A stretch of DNA of 64,000 bases from Helicostylum pulchrum (taxonomy: Eukaryota; Mucoromycota; Mucoromycetes; Mucorales; Mucoraceae). The position numbers and the translations under genes were made by a program. The stretch spans positions 434,001-498,000 of the forward strand of contig JAIXMO010000002.1 of the NCBI GenBank assembly GCA_025677825.1. The letters run 5' to 3'. The notes under the pieces were generated by a model that was not told the origin of the DNA, searched no databases, and saw only the letters and a list, made by a program, of their open reading frames with translations. Of this stretch, positions 55,601 through 64,000 are shown in pieces (within the stretch, counting starts at the first letter, position 1; every line of letters begins with the position of its first letter).

Positions 55601-56606
55601 TTGGAGCAAATTAAATTACCTGGTGTTGTTTACAGTCTGAAATCCTTTCAAAATTCCGTTGTTGCTTGTGTTAACGGATCCGTAAGTTTTTTGTTTGTTT
55701 ATTAAGTTATACACGTATTAAATTTTAACCTTTTACATAGATCTTTTGTTTGCAAAGGTTTCAACCTGATTTTCCCCTAGGCGAAAGAGTTGATTTTAAG
55801 TCAGAAATTCATAATAATACTGTGGCACTAAGTTTAGATACAAACGGTGATCGCGTATTAGTAGCCGATTTAATGCAATCTGTATCAGTCTTGACAATGA
55901 CCAATAAAGATCCACTGTCATTAAAGCTGTTGGCGCTTGACAGTCAACCGGCATGGATGACAGCTGTCAAATTTGTCAACGAAAATGTATATATTGGAGC
56001 TGATAATAAAAATAATGTGTTTACTCTAAGTCTGGATCCTTCACGTCAATCAAACCAACGCTTGAATCAATCTGGTATTATGAAGTTAGAGTTGGAAGGA
56101 GGATATCATGTTGGATCGCATATAAACTGTTTTAAACAAGGTAAATTATGATTTTACATATTTATTTACTTATTAATTTTATCAATGTTGCGTATAAAGA
56201 TATATTGTCAGATATGTTGTCAAATGCACCAGCTACAACACAACACGATGAAAATGATATCACATCACAAATTACAGCTACTGAATCGTCATTTACATAT
56301 GCTACAGTGCATGGATCGATCGGAACGATTAAAACGATATCAGAAAACTCATTTCATTTCTTTAAACAAATACAGTCTAGTATATTAAAAGAATCAGGCA
56401 ATATTGGAGGATTAGATCATACAGCGTGGAGAAGTTATAAATCAAGGACGCATAGTACAGAAGAAAGTAATTATTTAGATGGTGATTTATTAAAGTCGTT
56501 TCAACAAATGAACGCTTTCTCAAAGCAAAGAGTGATTGAATCCTTACCTTCTAGTATTTACAAGGCTAGTGATATTGAAAACTTTATTCGTACTTTGGTT
56601 GCTTAA
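52622..56606 (+). CDS. DDB1: DDB1, adaptor of CUL4 ubiquitin ligase
   Basis: Triple beta-propeller adaptor of CUL4 E3 ligases, acting in nucleotide excision repair and chromatin; 1123 aa. Ten exons: 52622-52725, 52784-52892, 52990-53582, 53658-54446, 54516-54754, 54815-55023, 55090-55348, 55419-55681, 55741-56140, 56200-56606, all in frame. The start MSKHHVVTTLNPATAVT leads to KGSTVEIYTIMTDGI, matching the DDB1 N-terminus. Later blocks include LRIVENGVGFVEEFQLNIP, VLVADLMQSVSVLTM and GADNKNNVFTLSLDP. The C-terminal helical domain has YATVHGSIGTIKTISENS, HTAWRSYKSRTHSTE and YLDGDLLKSFQQM. The last block separates it from the related CPSF160 and SF3b130. Length is close to 1,140 aa in animals. 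Confidence 0.9.
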
Positions 56607-56796
56607 AAATGAATAAATATTTACTGCATTAAATAAGTTGTTTCATTTCCTGTGTTTCCCGCATCACGTTACTAGGGGGATTTAGCTGAACTTGTCGAAG
56701 GGGAGTTTAATTTAAGTCACAATCAATATATATATACTTTTTGGTAAAATACGGTTTTTACCTTTTTTCTTTTCCCTAATATTTTTTTTTGTCGAA

Positions 56797-59322
56797 ATGG
56801 ACTTATTTTATACTCACCTATCAACGTTGTTTTCACTTTGGACATCACTCGATGTTGACGCTTCTACCATTAACAAGAAGCTTGAAGTATATATTACATT
56901 GTACGACATGCTATAAAATAAAAAACCCTAACCTTGTTTCTTTTTAAAACAGTCTGTCATTAGAGAATTAGAAAAGTTAATTCTAAACGAACAAAAAGAA
57001 AAGACTTTGTTGTCTGCTAATATTCAAGATATTATGGTAACTAAAAATAAGCAGAAACATATTTTTACAAGAGTAATTTATTTTTATTTTGTATAGGCGA
57101 ATATTGAATCGAGTTGTAGTTTATTAGGAGTTTCGCTTGAAAACATGTTAAATTCCAGTATATCAACTGAATTGATTTCAACAGATACGATTACCATTTA
57201 TAATGATTTAAATCCAACTTATCCAAAAGAAAAGGCTCTAGTTCAGTTGGACTCTAGATTGAGCCATGTATGGAATGTTTAGATTTTTTGTTGTTATCTT
57301 ACTTATACATTTTTTTAGGAGTTATCTGTTAGAAAAGTACATATGAAGGAATGGTTACTCTCCATCCAAAAATTATGTAAAGAATTAGTACTACCATATA
57401 AATTCAAAACCTTTGAGGTAAATATTTTACTAGTACACACACACACATGTAATTCGTTTTTAACTAAAGCAAAATGATTTAGGAGTATAACGATATCGAT
57501 TTCTCTTGGGCAACCATACAATCCGTAAGTATAATCCCCTTCTTTTTTTTCTTTTTTTAAAGCACCCTGCTTATAACAATCCTATTTTTACAGATAAGCT
57601 GCGAATTACGTGACTTGCAGGAAATACAGGTATATATAAATATATACACATATAACAAAAACAAACAATTATATACTAAAGAACGCTTGTTATAAATAGA
57701 CTTGTCGTATTGACCAATTTGAATCTATTGTAAACACAATTCATTACTACTGGCATATTTTAAACTATCAAACGAACCAACAAGATCCAATCGAATTAGG
57801 ACTATCAGCCTTATTTGAAAACTTTCCTTTAAATATAGATTTATCAACACAAGATCCAACTTTTACAGCTTACTATCATCATCCAACAAACCAATTAAAA
57901 TTATCTCAAAACACACTAGACTTATTACTCGTTAAAAAAAATGCATTACAATCTTTGTTCGATACAAGGTATCGACTTTATCTTTCCTCTGTCACTAGAG
58001 TAAAGGCCGTTTGGGAAGAACTCAATGTTCCCATCTTGGAAAGGCCCCGTATACCCAATCTATTAGGCTTAGACCATATGCTCCAAGTAAGCTTTCCTCT
58101 TTTTCTTTTTATTACTCTCTACTAACAATTTATATACATATAGCTTAAAACAATCGTAGATGGTCTTGAACCTTTATTAAGAAATGTATTCGATCAGTAC
58201 ATTAAACAGGTAACGTTTCTTCCTATTTTACTTTTCCCCTTTAATATATAATTTCTAAAAACTTGTTATTTAGTTTAAGGATCAATTGATACCCTTATGG
58301 GATGCCTGTCTCCTATCAGAAATAGAACGAACGGAATTCATAACATCCCTTTACGAAAAGAGTAAGAGAGAAAAATCAATACTCACACAACCTAAACAAA
58401 CGTAACTCATTTATTTATGATTTTATAGATACAAAAATAGAAATTAAAACAACCGTCGATAAACACATGACTTATTTAAACAGTATACACCTTGAAGGAC
58501 AAGCCCTGAAAGCATTAATGAAGGAACGTAAAGAGTTAATACAAGTGAGTAAAAACACTACCATCATATCTTTTGTATTTTACTTAAAAAAACCCGTACC
58601 TTTTTTTAGAAAATGATTGACTTTGAAAAGACGGCTTCGGATCCTAAACGTTTATTTCAAGCATCGTTCCGTTTAATAGAAGAAGAAAAGTGGCGCAATA
58701 GTTGTTTACCTCGTCTGTTACATTTAGATCGTGCTTTAATTAAAGCCATTGGCGAATTCGAGAGATTAGCAGGTAAACCTGTCATGATTGGAGAGCGTAG
58801 ATATCTCGATACACTGGTAATATACATATATAACCTTTTTTTTTTTTGCATACTAACATATTTTTATTATTGCAGTTGGACGAAATTGCTGATAGAGAAG
58901 CAAATCAAACATTCTTTGGATTCCTAAACTCTGAACCTATCGACCGACCCATCTCTAAACGTATAAAGAACCGACCTGTATCTGTTGGTAGTTTGGGCTC
59001 GATTATTGTGCAGACGACGAAAAAGCCTCAATTGAAATCGCGTGCTATATCCGCCATTATTACCAGCACCAGCAACACGACCACTATGCCTAAAAAGATT
59101 AAACCCTCTCAGTCTATGCCTTTAAGCAAAAAACAATTACAAAAAAAAAGTTCTAGTAGTAGGAAGAACAGCACTGATTTAAATCAAGATGTTTACTCTT
59201 CCACTGCATATATCAATTCTAATATTACCCTCTCAAAAGCACTTAAACCACAACGTGGCCAAATGTCTTCCATGATACCCATTGCTTCTAGAGCAACGCT
59301 CACTACAACAAAGTCTTTATAA
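56797..59322 (+). CDS. ASE1: Spindle midzone microtubule bundler Ase1/PRC1/MAP65
   Basis: Antiparallel microtubule cross-linker of the anaphase spindle midzone, 610 aa. Twelve exons: 56797-56886, 56953-57036, 57097-57267, 57319-57417, 57483-57524, 57594-57629, 57700-58086, 58144-58209, 58274-58361, 58429-58544, 58610-58816, 58876-59322. The N-terminal half is a rod of helices (INKKLESVIRELEKLIL, LLSANIQDIM, VQLDSRLS). The spectrin-like microtubule-binding part has LFDTRYRLYLSSVTRVKAVW, WDACLLSEIERTEF and the family block DFEKTASDPKRLFQASFRLI, then EEEKWRNSCLPRL. The Ser/Lys-rich tail with SP/TP-like sites is expected to be Cdk-regulated (from the family). Exons 5 and 6 are 42 and 36 nt. Confidence 0.88.
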
Positions 59323-59424
59323 TAAATCAATTTATTTCCCCCATTTTGCATGTAAAAAAAACTCGACCTTTTGAAACTCCCTTTCCCTTTCTTTTTCACT
59401 TTTTTTATACTTTATATACAAAAA

Positions 59425-61308
59425 ATGAATGTCATCAAGGCAATTCAACATTATGCTGATAAAATGATTAACGACGTGCCTGGTATGAAGGCTCTGTTAC
59501 TTGACACAGAAACAGTAAGCCCCCACCTTTTTGAACAGTATACTTTTTCTATTACTAACCTTTTTTTTTTTTCTTCTTAAAAAAGACACCCATCATATCA
59601 CTTGTAACAACACAATCTTCTCTACTCACAAAAGAATGCTATTTAATTGATAGAATCGATAATAGAAATCGAGAGAAGATGAAACACTTGAAATGTATTT
59701 GTTTCCTAAGACCTACACGTGAATCTCTACAATACCTTATTGCTGAACTAAAGGAACCCGCCTACGGCGATTATTACCTATGTAAATACACATACACATA
59801 TATAAACTATTTCTCTTTTATTAACCTGCTTACTTTGTAGACTTTAGTAACTCGGTACGTAAATCAGATATTGAACAATTAGCAGAAGTCGACGAAAACG
59901 AAGTGATTCGTGAAGTACAAGAATACTATGGAGATTACCTAGCCATCAACCCGGACTTGTTTTCATTAGGCCAAGACCCTCATCACCTATTTGGCAACAG
60001 TGTCAATAGCTGGGACCCAGACACCTTTGAACAAACCGTCCGTGGTCTTTCTGCCGTCCTTCTCAGTTTAAAAAAGAAACCTGTGATTCGGTACGAGCGA
60101 GCAAGTGCTATGGCTAAAAAACTAGCTCTCGAGGTACAGAACACCATTACCAGCGAAGGTCAATTATTTGATTTCAGAAGAACAGATACACCACCTATTT
60201 TGTTAATTTTGGATAGAAGAAATGATCCTGTGACTCCCTTGCTGGCGCAGTGGACGTACCAGGCCATGGTGCATGAATTGATCGGCATTCATCATGGTAG
60301 AGTGGATATGACCAACGTACCTGAAGTCAAGAACGAATTGAAGGAAATCGTCTTGTCGCCTGATCAAGACCCGTTCTTTAAGAAATCCATGTACCTCAAT
60401 TTAGGTGATTTAGGTGCTACCATTAAACACTATGTGGACGAGTATCAGACAAAGACCAAATCAAACATGAATATTGAATCCATTGCTGATATGAAGCGAT
60501 TTGTGGAAGAGTATCCAGAGTTTAGAAAGTTGTCCGGTAACGTATCAAAGCATGTGGCTCTGGTCAGTGAATTAAGTAGAAGAGTAGCGCAAGATCACCT
60601 GCTGGAAATCAGTGAGTTGGAACAAGGTTTGGCTTGTAACGAAAACCATAATTCGGATTTAAAGAATATTCAAAAGTTGATTGAGACACCTCAAATAAAT
60701 GAAGATGCAAAGATTAGACTGGTGTTGTTGTACGCTTTAAGATATGAAAGAATGGCTAATAATGCTGTCAAGTCGTTAATTGATTTATTGGATAGAGTTG
60801 GTGTTAGTGAAAGAAAGAGTGCCGTAAGTTTTGTTTTGTATATATACATGTGGTATGTAAAATATTAATGTATGAATTACAGCTGGTTCCTGCTTTATTG
60901 TTCTATGCTGGTTATCAACAAAGACAAGACGATTTATTCTCCAATCAATCATTTTTATCCCGAGGCAAAAGTGCATTAAAAGGATTAAAGGGAGTTGAAA
61001 ATGTGTATACGCAGCATACACCTCTGTTGGCAGATACACTCGACTTATTGATCAAGGCGAGACTTAGGGATACAGATTATCCATTTGTTGTAGACGGAAC
61101 TCAATACGCGCGCGAACGACCTCAAGATATTATTGTGTTTATTAGTGGAGGGGCTACATTTGAAGAAGCAAGATATATTGCACAACTAAATAGTTCTACA
61201 CCTGGTATTCGTGTTGTATTAGGTGGAAACTGTATTCATAACTCTAAATCATTTCTACAACAGGTTCAACAAGTCGGTGAAGGCTATATGAACTTGTCTA
61301 ATCGTTAA
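59425..61308 (+). CDS. VPS45: Vps45, Sec1/Munc18 protein of endosomal fusion
   Basis: SM protein that binds the syntaxin Tlg2/Pep12 class and promotes vesicle fusion at TGN/endosomes, 564 aa. Four exons: 59425-59514, 59586-59781, 59841-60823, 60883-61308. The start MNVIKAIQHYADKMINDVPG and MKALLLDTETTPIISLVTTQ are characteristic of Vps45. Other blocks are CICFLRPTRESLQYLIAEL, YYLYFSNSVRKSDIEQLAEV, PPILLILDRRNDPVTPLLAQ and WTYQAMVHELIGI. The C-terminal domain has RPQDIIVFISGGATFEEARY and GIRVVLGGNCIHNSKSF. Length agrees with yeast Vps45 (577 aa). It starts 102 bp after the ASE1 stop. Confidence 0.95.
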
Positions 61309-61411
61309 GAAAAAAATATGTATCTTTTTTTTTACTAAATAAAAAAAACGTGCCCGTCTGGAACTCAATTAAGTAAAAAAAAAAAGAATTTTGTCTAACC
61401 TTCTCTATCTC

Positions 61412-61418
<7 letters not shown>

Positions 61419-61443
<25 letters not shown>
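61419..61443 (+). repeat. Poly-T run upstream of the MAPKKK
   Basis: An unbroken T run of about 25 nt between VPS45 and the MAPKKK start. It is a likely promoter dA:dT tract and a place where the assembled length may be unreliable. Confidence 0.85.
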
Positions 61444-61447
<4 letters not shown>

Positions 61448-61538
61448 CATGTACATACATTTACACATATAAAAAGAAAAAGCAGAGAAAGGAAAAACCC
61501 TTACTTAATATTCAACAACTACAAAAAAAAACCAGAAA

Positions 61539-64000
61539 ATGTCTATACCTTTACAGCCTTCCTCACCTTCAGCTAGACAATTAAGGCAACCTTCGCCTAC
61601 ATCTCCATGCTATGCTGAGCATCAATACAAGAGAACATTACTAGACGATGTAAAGCTATGGCCAGAAGCAAAAGTAACTGAATGGCTTTATAACCAATCG
61701 TTAAAAAGATTCAGTCAAAAGTTTACTGGTAATAAAAATAAAGCACACACAAATTATGGTACCTTTTTTTTATATATATTAAAAACCCTTTTTAGAGCAC
61801 AACATTACAGGTTCAGTTTTACTTGATTTAGATTATGAATCCTTAAAAGCGATGGATATAAAAACTGTTGGTGAACGAGTTCGATTGTCTGTTGCTATAA
61901 AGTCGTTACGCCAAGAGTGTTATCTTGCTGCTTCTTTAGCTGCTCGAACCCCAACAAGAGTAAAAAGTTTTTTTACAATTCATATACGTTTATCTGGTTT
62001 TTTTTTAATACGTCTTTTTTATTGTAGCTACATCATAATGTAGACTCGGCTAGACAAATGACACCTACAAGTGATGGTAAGCACGAAGGATTTAACGTCA
62101 CAACCGACAAAATATCGAAATCATCAGAAACAAGCAGCGCAAAAAGTCTACTCAATAGATCCAATTCATTTTCGAGGTTCTTGGGAAGAGCCGAATCAAA
62201 ACGATCTCAACGAAACAATAATTCAAATCAATCTAATGCTAGTGTATCCAACTTACAATCACAACAAACCTCTGAATTATATTTATCCAATCCTTCTAGT
62301 CCTCGAACAATACAAAAGGTAAAAAAAAAAAAAATCACACAGCATAGAGAAGGCAATTAAAAATATAAAGTAGAGAAATTCGTTGGAAGGTGGTATTATG
62401 TCGATGGAAAAGGTAAAACAAACATGTGTAAAAGTATTTGGAGAGGACGGACAAACACGTATTGTCAATGTACATACGGCCAGTGAAGCCAAAGCCATCA
62501 TGGCAAAAGTGCTGCATAAATTTGGTATTGATGAATCCAATGCCGATAGTTACTGTATTTTTGTCGGTTCCAGTACGAACGGTGAAGCACGCGCTTTATC
62601 TGATCAAGAGCTAATTGACATTTGTAGATCCACCGACCGTCCCGAGAAAGAGCGCCTGATCTTACGCAAGAGACACATGTACCCTACACACGAAGAGTTC
62701 AAAAGAAAGGGCACCATCAACGCCAGAAGACAGTACGACAAGCCCTCATCCCCCTTATACAACGGCGGTGGTTGGTCTTCTTCTACCAAGAGTTCCGCTA
62801 GTTTATCTCGACCCCCCGACTACCCATCCAACAACCGAAACAGTCGCGCTGGCTCCATTCGCTCTCAAAACACCACCGTGCTCAGCAGCAGCAACAGTAC
62901 CCGTCGCAGATTCTTTGGCGAACGTCCTCCCTCTGAAATCATCTCCTCCAACTTACAATCCTTCTTCCCCAACCATAATCGAGAGATATTAGAAACCGCC
63001 GGTATAAAGGCACAACGGTTATCCATGACCAGACGAAATTCCGCCTTGTGTAAAATGGAACCCCGAAATTATAGAAACAGTGTTTTGCCCGAACTCGTGT
63101 CGGTTCTGGGTGTGGATCTAGATAGGTTTCTGGAAGAGGAAGAAGATAATGACGAGGATTATGATAGTTTGTTAAGCAGTAGTAGTAGTAGCAGCAGAAG
63201 CAGCAGTCATAGTATCATCAGCAGTGAAAGTGACGACGAACAAGTAGATAAAAATAAAGAGACCGATGATACCCCTACTACAACAACACACGTCGAACTT
63301 GTTGATCCACCTACTACTACTGCCGCTGCGGCCACTACAACAGCTACCACCAATACTTTGGAAATGGTCGTGCCTACTTTAAATCAAAGAAGGTCGTCTA
63401 GTCTGTTTTATCGTAATGAGTACAAGTCGTTTAAACCAACCGTAGAAGATAGTATGTACATGTTATATTATTTTTTCCCTCCTGGATATTATCTAATTCC
63501 TTTTTTTTTTTGTATAATAGCAAAAGAACAACCCGAACCAGCCGAACAACAACCCGAAATCAAAGTACCTGAACCCGTTAAACCGGAGATGCCAGTAGTT
63601 GTACCAGCTATCCGCGAACCTACCGTGACCACACCCACCACGGCCAACAAACCCAAGCACCCACCAGAATCCTGGATGAAGGGCTCCCTAATCGGCCGCG
63701 GAACATTTGGCGATGTCTATTTAGGCCTCAATCCCATCAGCGGCGAACTCATGGCCGTGAAACAAGTCGAGCTTCCTGTTGAAAATTCCGCTACGGAGGA
63801 ACGTAAAAAATCCATGGTGGAAGCACTGCATCGCGAGATTGAATTGTTGCGTGAACTAGAGCACGATAATATCGTTCAGTACTTGGGCTCGCAAACCGAC
63901 GATTCGTATTTCAGTATATTTTTAGAGTACGTTCCCGGTGGATCTGTCGCGGGCCTGTTATCGAGTTACGGCGCGTTTCAGGAACCGTTGGTGAAGAGCT
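61539..64000 (+). CDS. STE11: MAPKKK of STE11/BYR2 type, partial at window end
   Basis: Kinase kinase kinase of mating, filamentation and stress MAPK cascades; 721 codons are visible and the frame runs off the edge. Exons are 61539-61728, 61796-61959, 62028-62318, 62413-63451 and 63521-64000+. A SAM domain (about residues 38-112) has LWPEAKVTEWLYNQSLKRF, ITGSVLLDLDYESLKAMDI and VGERVRLSVAIKSLRQE. A Ras-association-like domain follows the fourth junction (VKVFGEDGQTRIVNVHTASE, AKAIMAKVLHKFGID). A long Ser-rich linker with an acidic patch comes next. The kinase begins WMKGSLIGRGTFGDVYLGLN with catalytic Lys in MAVKQVELP, alpha-C Glu in HREIELLRELEHDNIVQYLG and hinge IFLEYVPGGSV. The order SAM-RA-kinase matches Ste11/Byr2. 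Confidence 0.92.

Noticed and set aside
61852..62043. Independent small gene in the MAPKKK region
   Set aside because: The frame is the second coding exon of the MAPKKK (SAM domain) read through its donor site.
1..64000. CRISPR arrays, bacterial operons, prophage or IS elements
   Set aside because: No direct-repeat/spacer array or bacterial gene organisation is visible. The introns and gene set are fungal nuclear.

Overview
This window is nuclear DNA from a fungus, most likely an early-diverging one of the Mucoromycota/Mucorales type. The flanks are AT-rich with long homopolymer runs. Genes carry many short GT-AG introns (often 45-110 nt). The gene set fits: a class V/VII-like chitin synthase fused to a myosin-like head, a vacuolar Ams1-type alpha-mannosidase, a VNX1-type cation/proton antiporter, conventional kinesin, Zn2Cys6 and mpaB-family proteins, and a SAM-RA-kinase MAPKKK. 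There is no operon structure, CRISPR array, rRNA or recognisable tRNA. I assigned genus-level identity to nothing. Exon boundaries were placed by hand from splice sites and reading-frame continuity.

Layout. 0.4-3.2 kb (-): Zn2Cys6 regulator with a poly-Gln tract. 4.2-4.5 kb: decayed Tc1-like transposase. 5.0-5.9 kb (-): eIF4E, divergent from RPS6 (6.3-7.5 kb, +). 7.5-9.5 kb: pseudogene debris, including a small broken copy of an exon of the adjacent nucleoporin. 9.5-15.2 kb (-): NUP192/NUP205. 15.3-19.9 kb (-): AMS1-like mannosidase in 21 exons. 19.9-23.2 kb: gene-poor island with a 262-bp inverted-repeat (MITE-like) element and gene relics. 23.2-25.0 kb (+): tandem PH-domain protein. 25.5-26.7 kb (-): mpaB-family protein. 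26.9-29.1 kb: second relic island. 29.6-32.5 kb (+): VNX1-like antiporter. 33.2-39.3 kb (+): motor-chitin synthase. 40.0-41.3 kb (+): unrecognised protein with internal repeats. 41.5-44.8 kb (-): kinesin-1. 44.9-46.1 kb (-): GT17 glycosyltransferase. 46.1-48.5 kb: third relic island. 48.5-64.0 kb: a dense run of eight plus-strand genes: LEA2-like membrane protein, HIT hydrolase, a putative mitochondrial protein, methyltransferase, DDB1, ASE1/PRC1, VPS45, and a STE11/BYR2-like MAPKKK cut by the window end.

The neighbours do not form a pathway. Several products do share hyphal growth and trafficking roles (chitin synthase with motor-like head, kinesin-1, VPS45, ASE1, MAPKKK). The contrast is between conserved, intact housekeeping genes and short islands of decayed transposon and accessory-gene sequence. 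The items most worth follow-up are the repeat module in the 424-aa protein, the motor head of the chitin synthase with eroded nucleotide-binding switches, the unusual cysteine spacing of the Zn2Cys6 protein, the MITE-like element, and the partly spliced gene relics. I did not find a convincing novel multi-gene system.
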